The notes below the pieces were generated by a model. It was not told the origin of the DNA. It was given only the letters and a program-made list of their open reading frames with translations, and searched no databases. This document shows positions 7,924-16,503 of a stretch of DNA of 64,000 nucleotides, piece by piece (position 1 is the stretch's first letter; each line of letters opens with the position of its first letter). This DNA is from Parageobacillus caldoxylosilyticus NBRC 107762 (GTDB lineage: Bacteria; Bacillota; Bacilli; Bacillales; Anoxybacillaceae), in assembly GCF_000632715.1 (NCBI RefSeq), contig NZ_BAWO01000024.1:1-64000 (forward strand). Direction: 5' to 3'. Made by a program: the position numbers and the translations under genes.

Positions 7924-9121
7924 TAGGCTTCACCTCTCCTTCACTCCGCTCTGCAGCCTTTGCATCATCGTCCGTTTCGCTGCAGAGCTTCGCAAACAGT
8001 TTCAGGTATTGTTCGCCAACGTGTGGCCAGTGCGTCGCTGCACCGATCTGTCTGATCTTCTCCTCCCATTGCCGCATAGTTGCTTCATCCGCTAACAGCC
8101 GCCGCAGTTGCCGCTCCCAAGCGGCAGTGTCGCCATACGGCAACAGCAGTTCCTCACATCCGCGCAGCAGGTCACGGGCATGTTCATATGGCGTCGAGAG
8201 AACCGGACGACCCACGCCAACCGCATAGGCCAAGGTGCCGCTGGTAATTTGCTGCATTCCCGGATATGGGGTGACGTAAAGATCACACGCTGTCAAGTAG
8301 TCGATCAGTTCCTCCTCGCTGAAATAGCGATCAATCATCCGTACGTTCGCCTCCAGCCCAAGGCGACGGATCATCTCCTTTAACTCCTCGCGGTATGCTT
8401 CCCCCTCGCGCTTTTTCACTTCAGGGTGTGTCTGTCCGGCAATGACGTATAGAGTCTCTGGCACTTTGCGGACCACTCCCGGCAAGGCAGTGATCACCGA
8501 CTCGATGCCCTTGCCGCGACTGAGCAATCCAAAGGTGAACATGACCTTGCGCCCCTCGAATCCCAGGCGACGGCGGAGGAGATCCCGATCCTCGCCACTT
8601 GGCTCCGGTGCACCGTGCGGAATGTAGAAGATTTTACGCTCCGGCAAGTTAAACGCTCTGGTCAGATACGAAATCGCCTGACGATTCATAACCACGATAG
8701 CGTCGCTCGCATCAGCGATTTGTTGCTGAATACGGCGATAAGGCGGTTGAGGATCGGCAAAGATGGTGTGAAACGTCGTGACGAGCGGCTTCTTCAGGGC
8801 ATGGACGAAGTCGAGTATGTATTCACCCGCTTCGCCTCCGAAAATGCCAAACTCGTGCTGCAGGACCACCACCGAGACATCGCTGCGGTTGACCTGTTCC
8901 GCCATCTGCGTGTAAGCCGCACGGTCCTGCGCCGGTAAAGGCCAGAACTTCGGATCGTTTCGATAGGCCGAGTCGCCATCGGTTTCGTTATAGAGTACAA
9001 TCACCGGATCAACATCGCGCCGTTTGCCGGCGATGCGCACGCTGTTGAGAAGATGCTCGGTGAATGTGGCGATGCCGCAACGACGCGGTGGAAATGTACT
9101 GACGTATGCGATCCGCTTCAT
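7904..9121 (-). CDS. GT4-family glycosyltransferase
   Basis: A 405-residue retaining GT-B glycosyltransferase. The N-terminal Rossmann part begins VSTFPPRRCGIATFTEHL, including the glycine loop for the acceptor side. The C-terminal nucleotide-sugar domain (from about residue 195) has FTFGLLSRGKGIESVI and the SGTLAYAVGVGRPVLSTPYEHARDLL region that holds the nucleotide-binding acidic residues. It has no membrane segment, so it is cytoplasmic or membrane-associated. It overlaps the nucleotidyltransferase gene by 4 bp (ATGA) and the next gene by 20 bp, so all are tightly coupled. The donor is probably the NDP-sugar made by the neighbouring enzymes; which sugar is unknown. Confidence 0.85.
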   Translation of the reverse strand: MKRIAYVSTFPPRRCGIATFTEHLLNSVRIAGKRRDVDPVIVLYNETDGDSAYRNDPKFWPLPAQDRAAYTQMAEQVNRSDVSVVVLQHEFGIFGGEAGEYILDFVHALKKPLVTTFHTIFADPQPPYRRIQQQIADASDAIVVMNRQAISYLTRAFNLPERKIFYIPHGAPEPSGEDRDLLRRRLGFEGRKVMFTFGLLSRGKGIESVITALPGVVRKVPETLYVIAGQTHPEVKKREGEAYREELKEMIRRLGLEANVRMIDRYFSEEELIDYLTACDLYVTPYPGMQQITSGTLAYAVGVGRPVLSTPYEHARDLLRGCEELLLPYGDTAAWERQLRRLLADEATMRQWEEKIRQIGAATHWPHVGEQYLKLFAKLCSETDDDAKAAERSEGEVKPIVPVSR

Positions 9122-10161
9122 GCCTGCATCACCTCTTTCGGTTGGTTGATAATGGAATTATTGAATACCTCGCCGGCAGGCGCCACGGTCCGATACCCGA
9201 AAATGCTGTTGCTGAGGCGGCTGCCCTCACGCACGACTGAACGATCCCAAAGGATGGAGTGCGAGCAATGCACGCGGGCACCGATGCGGCAGTTATCACC
9301 AATCACCGCGTATGGACCAATCACCGCCTGGTCGCCTATCTTCACATTGTTCCCAATCAACACCGGCGGCACCAAGAGGGAACCGGAACCGAATTCGACG
9401 TTTTCCCCTGTCCAAACACCAGGCTGAACCTGACGCCCTTGCATGGAAAGAGGAAAACGTCGGTCGAGCACATCCCAATGAACCTGGCGGTAACGGGCCG
9501 GAGTCCCCATGTCGCGCCAATAGCCTTGGCTTACCATACCATATACGCCGGCGCTTTCCCGAATCAGACGCGGGAACGTTTCACGCTCAATAGAGACCTC
9601 ACGTTGCGCCGGGATATAACGCATGACCTCCGGTTCTAGTATGTACAAACCGGCGTTGATCCGATTTGACGGCGCCTCCTCAGGGCGAGGTTTCTCAATA
9701 AAACGCAAGATCCGTCCGGCATCATCCTGTTCAACTACTCCGTATGAAGAAGGGTCTTCTACTTCTGTCAGCGCAATAGAGGCGATTCCACCATGCTGGC
9801 GGTGAAACTCAAGAAGAGGAATCAACTGCGGCAAGTGGACAATGTCAGCGTTGACGACCAGGAACCGCTCATCGAGCAATCGCTCCGCATTCTTGATAGC
9901 TCCTGCCGTCCCCATCGGAAACGGTTCGAGAGCGTACTCAATCTTCACTCCCCAGCGCCGTCCGTCTCCGAAGTAACGGCGAATCACATCCGAACAGTGG
10001 TGCGCGGCTATAACAAACTGATCGACGCCTTGTTCATGTAGATAGGTGATGAGGTGTTCCAACCATGGGCGATTCGCAATGGGTGCCATTGGTTTCGGCA
10101 GATTTTCAGTTAATGGACGTAGACGTGTACCTAAACCTCCAGCTAACAACAATGCTTTCAT
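9118..10161 (-). CDS. NDP-sugar synthase (mannose-1-phosphate guanylyltransferase-like)
   Basis: A 347-residue sugar-1-phosphate nucleotidyltransferase. The N-terminal domain opens with LLAGGLGTRLRPLTENLPKP, the nucleotide-binding signature, and continues with NADIVH (metal Asp) and FIEKP. A C-terminal left-handed beta-helix of hexapeptide repeats follows from about residue 250 (IGNNVKIGDQAVIGPYAVIGD). ATG at 10161 is chosen because GGGAGG stands nine bases upstream and family members begin MKALLLAGG; an in-frame upstream ATG at 10203 would add an odd polar leader. It is the first gene of the operon. With the mutase it would make GDP-mannose or a similar NDP-hexose; the exact base and sugar cannot be read from the sequence. 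Confidence 0.85.
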   Translation of the reverse strand: MKALLLAGGLGTRLRPLTENLPKPMAPIANRPWLEHLITYLHEQGVDQFVIAAHHCSDVIRRYFGDGRRWGVKIEYALEPFPMGTAGAIKNAERLLDERFLVVNADIVHLPQLIPLLEFHRQHGGIASIALTEVEDPSSYGVVEQDDAGRILRFIEKPRPEEAPSNRINAGLYILEPEVMRYIPAQREVSIERETFPRLIRESAGVYGMVSQGYWRDMGTPARYRQVHWDVLDRRFPLSMQGRQVQPGVWTGENVEFGSGSLLVPPVLIGNNVKIGDQAVIGPYAVIGDNCRIGARVHCSHSILWDRSVVREGSRLSNSIFGYRTVAPAGEVFNNSIINQPKEVMQA

Positions 10162-10329
10162 TTTGTCATCCCTCCCATTAGTTTCGAGCTTCATAGGGTT
10201 CACTTAATATTATGAAGGCCGAAACAGATGGATGATGAAAAAATGAAAGAAATGAAAAAATAGATGAGAGATAAGTTGTTAGCACTCAATATATCTGGTT
10301 GCTAATAATAGTATACATAATATTCCATC

Positions 10330-10488
10330 ATGATGGCAAGTAAAATGCTTTTTAGTATAATCGCCGCGGCATCGATGTCGTTTGGGTGGATCACACCGAG
10401 TTTGCTTAGTAATGCTACTGCAGTTGCGGAACAATTCTACCGTTCCGCGACTTTAAGTGCCGCCCATGCTGAAACGGACGCAAAATGA
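10330..10488 (+). CDS. Possible 52-residue small protein in the divergent intergenic region
   Basis: ATG at 10330 opens a 52-codon frame whose product starts MMASKMLFSIIAAASMSF, a basic-hydrophobic stretch like a signal or membrane segment, and ends in a polar tail HAETDAK. No good ribosome-binding site is seen. A short inverted repeat GCGGAAC / GTTCCGC lies inside. It sits between two divergent operons and may be only leader DNA; no family is recognised. Confidence 0.25.
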   Translation: MMASKMLFSIIAAASMSFGWITPSLLSNATAVAEQFYRSATLSAAHAETDAK

Positions 10489-10581
10489 AGAGCGTCAGAG
10501 GCCATCTTTGCAGTATAATACAATTGTCAACATAATATAGATTAATAGGGATTCATTCGTGATAAAGGAGGAGAAGACGCG

Positions 10582-11871
10582 ATGCCTTATCCGCTCCCAC
10601 CATACCGCGTGGGTATTGCCGGCGCAGGCGCTTTTGCTGCGTTCTTGGCCGGCGCGCTCGCGCCGTTGCCTGAATTTCAATTGATAGCCGTCGCTGGCCG
10701 TACTGACGAAAAGCGCCAGCGCGTGCTGGCCTCCTATCGCCACCGTCGATCCGATGTGGCTGCCCCGCGCGAATATCGGGAAGCGGCCGAACTCATCCGT
10801 GATCCGGACATCGACGTGGTGATCTTGACGACACCGCCCCATCTCCACGCACCGCTCGGCGAACTGGCATTGATGCAAGGTAAGCACCTACTGCTGGAGA
10901 AACCTGGGGCACTGACTTCAGCGGCGCTGAAAGACAATGTCCGGCTCGCCGCGAAACAACAGCGCGCGCTCGCCGTCAACCTAGTCTTGCGCTACAACCC
11001 GTTGGTGGAAGTGGTCGAATGGATGCTCCGTCACCATTTGTTAGGTCGTGTACACCACGCCAGTCTCCACAACGCCGCACACCGTGTCGCAGCCGGGCAT
11101 TGGTTCTGGAACCGCGAACAGAGCGGAGGCATCTTCATCGAACATGGGGTTCACTTCTTCGAAGTCGGCCGGCACTGGTTTGGCGAACCTGAAGATGCGC
11201 GCGGTTTTGCTGTAACCGAAGCGAACGGCGAGCAGTCACGCGTGTGGGCGAGTGTGATTCACCGCAGCTGCACGCGTCAGGACTATGTACAGGAAACGCA
11301 AGTGCCGACAAAAAGGGCAGGCGCCGAACTCCTGCACGAGTACGTACCGGTTCAGTACTACCATGGATTCACAATGGAAGCGGACGCTCCCGAGTCGACG
11401 CAGTGGGAAGTCCACTGTGCTCAAGGGCGGATTGTGCTTGAAGGCTGGATTCCTCAACGGCTATACGTCGAGGGCATGCTCACGGCAGAACAGGCGGAAC
11501 AGATCGACGCCCTGCTTGACACCGTGCCTACGCAACCAGCGGCAGACGCTGGAGAACGGGTACGGGCATGGGCCGCATCGCGGTTGTCTCCTAGTGCGTC
11601 GATGTCCGATCGTGCATCCTCATCTTTCGTTTCCCGCCTACCGTATCGGCGGACATTGTCATTGGTTGATCGGCAAGGATGGTATGAGGCGATGGCCCAG
11701 GCCCGCTTCCTGGACTTATGCCGGATGATCCAAGATCCGAACTGGAGCGGACTGGTGACGCCCGACGACGCCGTATCCGACCTAGCTCTGGCCGAAGCCT
11801 GCATAGCTTCTAAAGTCTGGCAAGAGAACGGAGTGCAGAACTCTTCATCCAATCAGACGAGACTGCTTTAG
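10582..11871 (+). CDS. Gfo/Idh/MocA-family NAD(P)-dependent oxidoreductase
   Basis: A 429-residue sugar-type dehydrogenase. The N-terminal Rossmann fold shows VGIAGAGAFAAFLAGAL, the LLLEKPGALT motif (EKP, cofactor and substrate lysine) lies near residue 98, and the C-terminal domain shows GGIFIEHGVHFFEVGRHW with the catalytic-region histidines. ATG at 10582 follows AAAGGAGG. It is transcribed divergently from the glycan operon and has the same high GC, so it probably belongs to the same acquired unit and may oxidise or epimerise the NDP-sugar or glycan building block (inference). The C-terminus is longer than in minimal members, with a low-complexity Ser/Arg stretch near residue 335. A strong terminator follows. 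Confidence 0.85.
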   Translation: MPYPLPPYRVGIAGAGAFAAFLAGALAPLPEFQLIAVAGRTDEKRQRVLASYRHRRSDVAAPREYREAAELIRDPDIDVVILTTPPHLHAPLGELALMQGKHLLLEKPGALTSAALKDNVRLAAKQQRALAVNLVLRYNPLVEVVEWMLRHHLLGRVHHASLHNAAHRVAAGHWFWNREQSGGIFIEHGVHFFEVGRHWFGEPEDARGFAVTEANGEQSRVWASVIHRSCTRQDYVQETQVPTKRAGAELLHEYVPVQYYHGFTMEADAPESTQWEVHCAQGRIVLEGWIPQRLYVEGMLTAEQAEQIDALLDTVPTQPAADAGERVRAWAASRLSPSASMSDRASSSFVSRLPYRRTLSLVDRQGWYEAMAQARFLDLCRMIQDPNWSGLVTPDDAVSDLALAEACIASKVWQENGVQNSSSNQTRLL

Positions 11872-11932
11872 CTGGATTCGTATTCGCACACGACCATCTT
11901 CCTCTCCGAACATCACGACTGTTGGGCGTACA

Positions 11933-11979
11933 AAAAACCGCCAACCAGGCGTTTCGCTGGTTGGCGGTTTCGGTTTTTT
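11933..11979 (+). terminator. Strong Rho-independent terminator
   Basis: A 14-bp perfect stem AAACCGCCAACCAG / CTGGTTGGCGGTTT with an 8-base loop is followed by a T-rich tail. It is 62 bp after the oxidoreductase stop and marks the right boundary of the GC-rich island. Confidence 0.9.
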
Positions 11980-12224
11980 ATGGTTCTGGCATTGGAAATC
12001 AAAACCACGCTATCATTTTCCTTTGCACGACTGCATTATACCTGCAGGAGCTTTTTCCACTCGCATAATCATAAACTGAACATCTTTCATGACGAAGCTA
12101 AATTTTAAGAACCGATCAATAAAATGAAAATAAAAAATGCAAATAGTTAGGTCTCTTATATCCTTTTGCACCCATGCTGGTTAGCATGGCTAGCTATAGC
12201 ACAAACAAACATTCTTTATAATAA
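11980..12224. other. AT-rich intergenic DNA
   Basis: No gene is supported. Base composition drops sharply after the terminator, in contrast to the GC-rich island on the left. Confidence 0.5.
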
Positions 12225-12298
12225 AAGAGGGAATATCTCCTTTCGGTTGTCTGTTCTCCGAATATTCAATCGCCCTAATTTTAATAAAATAAGCACTT
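12225..12298 (+). repeat. Copy 1 of a 74-bp element upstream of spore-surface genes
   Basis: This segment aligns without gaps to 13288-13361; most positions are identical. The most conserved part is GAATAyCTCCTTTyGG followed by TCTCCGAATATT. Both copies lie about 65-70 bp before the original start codon of a spore-surface-type gene, so they may be a regulator-binding site or duplicated promoter region. Confidence 0.7.
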
Positions 12299-12322
12299 GT
12301 ACAATCAGACTTATATCTTTCT

Positions 12323-12331
12323 CATATTTTA
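12323..12331 (+). promoter_or_regulatory. Possible SigK-type -10 box
   Basis: CATATTTTA fits the mother-cell sigma-K -10 pattern CATAnnnTA. It lies 31 bp before the position equivalent to the downstream gene's start, the same spacing as CATATATTG at 13389-13397 for the next gene. The -35 is not convincing. Confidence 0.35.
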
Positions 12332-12362
12332 AAGTAACTTAATTCAAAGGAGATGAAATACA

Positions 12363-13031
12363 TTATCGGAACATTGGTAATATTGTGATAGTAATCATAA
12401 AAAAGAAAAATGTAATTGTAAACAGGTATGTAGATGTAAAAATTTGCATGTGACGGTGCATGGACCTGCAACACAAGGACCTCCAGGGGCCGGCGCTATC
12501 ATTCCGTATGCATCTGGAATAGCTCCTGTTGCACTATCTACAGTTGATGTTGCAGGTGTAATAGTTAGTACTGGAGCTATCGTTGGATTCGGAAGTTCTG
12601 CGCCAACTACTGATATTAATACAGGAACACTAACTCTAGGTGTCGGTGCCGGGAACATCCCTGACTTCGCGTTTGTGGTTCCTCGTGCCGGAACCGTCAC
12701 ATCCATATCTGCATTCTTTAGTGCTACAGTGGGTATAACTTTAGCTGCAGCTGGAACAGTTCGAGCAGAATTATGGAGAAGTACTACTGGAGGTGTACCT
12801 GATCCAGCTAGCAACACCTTTACTCCAACAGGCGTTTTTGTAGATTTAGTACCAGCCTTCGACCCTGTAGTTACCGCTGGCAATACTGCAGCTGGTACTG
12901 CCCCGGCGGCATTACCGGTAGCTGCAGGTGACAAACTATTACTGGTTGTTTCCTTAAGAACATCTGGACCTACTCCAATTAATATCGGTGTCCTTACAGG
13001 TTTTGCAAGTGCGGGTGTTGGAATCAGTTAA
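12363..13031 (+). pseudogene. BclB-type exosporium/spore-surface protein with a broken N-terminus
   Basis: The 195 residues from TTG at 12444 match the BclB C-terminal domain of exosporium glycoproteins: IIPYASG, IVGFGSSA, FAFVVPRAGTVTSISAFFSA, NTFTPTGVFV and GDKLLLVVSL. Before the domain is a vestigial collagen-like GPATQGPPGAG. Upstream in the same frame are HKKEKCNCKQVCRCKNLHV and, at 12363, TTA-Ser-Glu-His, which aligns with the true start TTG-Ser-Glu-His of the next gene. Here the start codon is TTA and a TAA follows three codons later. AAAGGAG is still present before 12363. Either translation starts at TTG 12444 without a visible ribosome-binding site, or the gene is dead. Confidence 0.7.
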
Positions 13032-13059
13032 TTTCAATAGCCCGCGACCTAGTCGGCAC

Positions 13060-13098
13060 AAAAGGGAGACATCCTCATAATGAGGGTGCCTCTTTCTT
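13060..13098 (+). terminator. Rho-independent terminator
   Basis: An imperfect 18-bp stem running from AAAGGGAGACATCCTCAT to ATGAGGGTGCCTCTTT is followed by CTTC. It lies 29 bp after the stop of the BclB-like gene. Confidence 0.7.
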
Positions 13099-13287
13099 CA
13101 GTTTCTTGTTTCCCCGATTTTACACCAAGGTACAACACTTGCAAGCAATATGTGCGTCCTGCGACACCAAAATCGATTCCTAGCTTTGCTGCGGTATTGT
13201 TCCTTCAAAGGCATACTAGTCATTCGGAAAAGGCTACTTTTCAAGGATGGACTTCTGATAATGAATACTTAAAAAATCTACAAGAGA

Positions 13288-13361
13288 AAGAGAGAATACC
13301 TCCTTTTGGCTATCTCATTCTCCGAATATTAAATTGCCTAATGTTGATAATATAAACGCTT
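13288..13361 (+). repeat. Copy 2 of the 74-bp upstream element
   Basis: Counterpart of 12225-12298; see that entry. It ends 68 bp before the TTG start of the beta-helix protein. A possible -10 box CATATATTG at 13389-13397 lies between. Confidence 0.7.
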
Positions 13362-13429
13362 ACTCTATAACTAACTTATGATCCTACTCATATATTGAAA
13401 TAATTAAAGTGGAAAGTAGGTGAAACATA

Positions 13430-14659
13430 TTGTCTGAACATAAGAAAAATATGCAACAGGTGAGAGTGACATGTGGTTGCACCAATATGCAAATCGTGAA
13501 AGTGCATGGACCTCTGCCAGCAGACATTGCGTTAGCTGCTGTTAATGCCGCAACCACTGTTCCGGAAATGCGAGCCGCCATTGAAAATCCTTTGCTTGGA
13601 TTAAACCTTACAGAATATAACATGTTATCAGAAGCAGCTAAAAATGATGTTGCCCAGCAATTGCTCAATAATCGGCCTGCTTCAGGTTACCCTTCCGTTG
13701 CTAGTGTCCAAGCCGCTCTTGATCAAGCCGTAAATCAAGTTGTCGGTTTAGCTGCTGTCAATGCCGCAACCACTGTTTCGGAAATGCGAGCTGCCATTGA
13801 AAATCCTTTGCTTGGATTAAACCTTACAGAATATAACATGTTATCAGAAACCGCTAAAAATGATGTTGCCCAGCAATTGCTCAATAATCGGCCTGCTTTA
13901 GGCTACCCTTCCGTTGCTAGTGTCCAAGCCGCTCTTGATCAAGCCGTAAATCAGGTCGTTGATTTAGATAATATTTATGTTCAAGCTGGTGCTGTTGGTG
14001 GAAATGGCAGTAGAGCAAATCCTTTTGGAACCATTCCTCAAGGAATTGCCGCGGTGAATCCAGGTGGAACTGTTCATATTCTAAGTGGAACGTATCCAAT
14101 TACATCACAAATTGTCGTCAATAAGGCTGGAATTACTTTAAAAGGAGAACCGGGTACCCTGCTATTCTTACAAGCGAACATTATTGCAATGCTAATTACT
14201 GCCCCAAATACGACAATCGATGGTTTAACGATGACAAGCAATATTCCTTATGCAAAAGAATTTATCCAAATTGGTGGAAATAATACGACAATCATCAATA
14301 ATACCATTTACGGGCCACCTCAAGCATTGCCTATGAGCAGCTGGATTGTTAACAGAGCCATCGTATCTCAAGGAGGCCTTGCTATTTCGGTGATGAATAA
14401 TACTTTCCATTCTTTAAGGACAGGAATGTATATTAATCCGAATGTGACAGGTCCTATTAACAATAATGTGGTTTACAATACAAAAGGAGGATTTTTAGTA
14501 GACCGTGCATTCACCACCTTCTTAGGAAACTCATGGGGAACCCCACCGAATGAATTTGATATTGTTTTGCTTGTAGGTACAACATCTGGTCCTCCATATG
14601 ATAATCTTGCTCTATTAAGTGCACTTAATAATAATGCAACCATCTCGGATCAAAGATGA
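13430..14659 (+). CDS. Spore-surface-type protein: two 72-residue repeats plus parallel beta-helix
   Basis: A 409-residue protein. Residues 1-32 hold a short Cys-containing head (TCGCTNMQIVKVHGP), shared in pattern with the BclB-like gene. Residues 35-178 are two nearly identical 72-residue repeats (VNAATTVPEMRAAIENPLLG...), a module found in surface proteins of Bacillus and Paenibacillus. From about residue 182 a right-handed parallel beta-helix (NosD/DUF1565 type) follows, with NPGGTVHILSGTYPI, NTTIDGLTM and several Asn-rich turns. There is no signal peptide, as is usual for spore coat or exosporium proteins made in the mother cell. The start is TTG at 13430 with GTAGGTG upstream. A structural or glycan-binding role is inferred; the precise job is unknown. 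Confidence 0.75.
   Translation: MSEHKKNMQQVRVTCGCTNMQIVKVHGPLPADIALAAVNAATTVPEMRAAIENPLLGLNLTEYNMLSEAAKNDVAQQLLNNRPASGYPSVASVQAALDQAVNQVVGLAAVNAATTVSEMRAAIENPLLGLNLTEYNMLSETAKNDVAQQLLNNRPALGYPSVASVQAALDQAVNQVVDLDNIYVQAGAVGGNGSRANPFGTIPQGIAAVNPGGTVHILSGTYPITSQIVVNKAGITLKGEPGTLLFLQANIIAMLITAPNTTIDGLTMTSNIPYAKEFIQIGGNNTTIINNTIYGPPQALPMSSWIVNRAIVSQGGLAISVMNNTFHSLRTGMYINPNVTGPINNNVVYNTKGGFLVDRAFTTFLGNSWGTPPNEFDIVLLVGTTSGPPYDNLALLSALNNNATISDQR
13532..13963 (+). repeat. Two tandem 216-bp repeats within the beta-helix gene
   Basis: Units 13532-13747 and 13748-13963 are nearly identical at the DNA level. Only a handful of changes are visible, such as CCG/TCG, GCA/ACC and TCA/TTA codons. They are in frame and encode the 72-residue module, which points to recent duplication or gene conversion. 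Confidence 0.9.
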
Positions 14660-14691
14660 AAGAAAGAAACTAGAAATCCATTGTCAAAGGC

Positions 14692-14735
14692 AAAGGTTTG
14701 AGGGATAAGGGTCTTTCCTTTTCTCTCAAACCTTT
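14692..14735 (+). terminator. Hairpin after the beta-helix gene (related copy at 21409-21453)
   Basis: A perfect 11-bp stem AAAGGTTTGAG / CTCAAACCTTT encloses a 22-base loop rich in pyrimidines. No clear T-run follows, so it may be an inefficient terminator. Its sequence, including the loop GGATAAGG..TTTCC, closely resembles the hairpin at 21409-21453. Confidence 0.5.
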
Positions 14736-14911
14736 ATCCTTGCTAAAAGCACAACTTTACCGAAATAGTCATTTTCGTTTACCAAAAAACTGTCGAGTCG
14801 CTCCTTGAAAAGTTGAATATGAATATCCTCTCTTATGTTAATAACGGCAAATAACCATAAAACTACCATATGTTTACTCGAAACAAAACCAAAGCTTTAC
14901 TCTTGGCTCTC

Positions 14912-16492
14912 CTAGCTACGCAAACTCCCTTTTAACCAAGCGCGAGAACGATAGGGTCCGATTGGAATTTGGATTAAGCTTGTTTTCCCACGCGAATCGA
15001 TCTTGTAAAGTTTATCACATAAGTTCACATCAAATCCGAGAAGCGGATGCCCACCCATCCCCATGGCAGACGCCACCAAGAGCAGTCGTTGCACGAACAT
15101 CCCCGCCTCCATTTGTTGAATGCGATATCCTCTGTACCCTAATTCCTTTTGCAGGTGATCCCTGTCTCCTACCACATGCAGACAGAGCGGCACTTGGAAC
15201 AGATTAACATTGTCCATTGACATTCCGTATTGCAGGTAGTGACGATAATCTCCAGAACGTATCCGTCCTAACGCATGAACAGCACTATCATAGTAGTAAG
15301 CACCATTTGGAACATCTTCAACGTTATAAAAACAGCCATACAGGGAGACACGGGACGGCGGCTTCTCATATTCTCCATCTAAATCATTTCGATACGTGAA
15401 AGAAAGCGTCGCCTCTTTTAGCAAAGTAGCCAATTGTTCTTGACTTACCTTTCCCAAAACAAAATCCATACCTGGTGAATATCGCTTCTGGCAGACGGAT
15501 GCCAGATCATACGATAACCGCTTCACACAAGGCAGAACTACCGCTTGGACCCCACAGGTACCTTTCTCCTCTACCTTAATCTGCCGAAATGATCGTGATG
15601 ATTCCAACATCGACGCTTCATTCATTTTTCTCAGCATCGGATAGTCCATGATCCTCCGCGACCGAATATAGTAATGATGCTGAACTGCTGGCAATTCTCT
15701 GCACAATTCAGTGGCAGAAACATTTTCTTCTAAGTTATTATCGTTAGCAAACCAAGTGATCGAAGACTCCACAGATAATGCAATAACGGCATATACACTC
15801 TCTTCCTGTCCGGATAGTCCAATCAGATGGTTGATCGCCCTATCAAGAAATTGAAAATACACTGTCGATGCGAAGCCGAACTGTTTCGCCACTTCCAACA
15901 GCTGCCCGATTAGCACGCCAGCATCCAGCCCTTGCAGGCGATAAGCAAAATTATTGTATTTAAAGAAATTTTTCCAAAACATTGTCGATACAAAAACAAT
16001 ACCGAAACAAGCCGACACGTCACAGCGATTGCCCAAGGCCCTAGTTAGATAGGAATCGAAATTGCCTTCCCGCAACAATACCAAACGATGGTGTGCCACA
16101 TCGTAATGGTACACTCCTTCTGGAACATCCTCCATTTTCAAATACACGTATAATTCGTTTGGATACAGCGCCCCGCCCGAGGGAACAAACCGCCGGTACA
16201 AGTGCATTAGGTTTTCCGCTTGTTCCGTCGGACCCATGGAAAAGGCTAGCTGACAAAATTGAGTAAGGCCGAAAACGTACCAAAGAAAATGACCTATTTC
16301 TTCTAGGTCGAGATTTCCAGGCGCTTCCCTTCCCTCGAACGTTAACGGTACTTCTGAAGAAAGCGGAATCACTGGCAAATTGCGGTACAACTTATACGGA
16401 AGCGGCGCATCTTCCCAATCTACCTCCCAATCTGGCGGCATAATCTTATCGATGTCAAAATGAAGATGGTGTAAAAACGTATCTAGCTTCAT
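14912..16492 (-). CDS. SagB-type peptide dehydrogenase of a TOMM cluster
   Basis: A 526-residue FMN-dependent dehydrogenase of the SagB/ThcOx (McbC-like) group, expected to oxidise azoline rings of the modified peptide to azoles. It contains two nitroreductase-like halves. The first has LYRRFVPSGGALYPNELYVY near residue 104 and VYHYDVAHHRLV. The second begins around residue 330 and has YYYDSAVHALGRI and GMGGHPLLGFD. A tandem double domain is typical for heterocycloanthracin-type SagB. It is the last gene of the cluster, 11 bp after the YcaO gene, so it is co-transcribed. Flavin binding is inferred from the family. Confidence 0.88.
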   Translation of the reverse strand: MKLDTFLHHLHFDIDKIMPPDWEVDWEDAPLPYKLYRNLPVIPLSSEVPLTFEGREAPGNLDLEEIGHFLWYVFGLTQFCQLAFSMGPTEQAENLMHLYRRFVPSGGALYPNELYVYLKMEDVPEGVYHYDVAHHRLVLLREGNFDSYLTRALGNRCDVSACFGIVFVSTMFWKNFFKYNNFAYRLQGLDAGVLIGQLLEVAKQFGFASTVYFQFLDRAINHLIGLSGQEESVYAVIALSVESSITWFANDNNLEENVSATELCRELPAVQHHYYIRSRRIMDYPMLRKMNEASMLESSRSFRQIKVEEKGTCGVQAVVLPCVKRLSYDLASVCQKRYSPGMDFVLGKVSQEQLATLLKEATLSFTYRNDLDGEYEKPPSRVSLYGCFYNVEDVPNGAYYYDSAVHALGRIRSGDYRHYLQYGMSMDNVNLFQVPLCLHVVGDRDHLQKELGYRGYRIQQMEAGMFVQRLLLVASAMGMGGHPLLGFDVNLCDKLYKIDSRGKTSLIQIPIGPYRSRAWLKGSLRS

Positions 16493-16503
16493 CCTCCCGC
16501 CTC

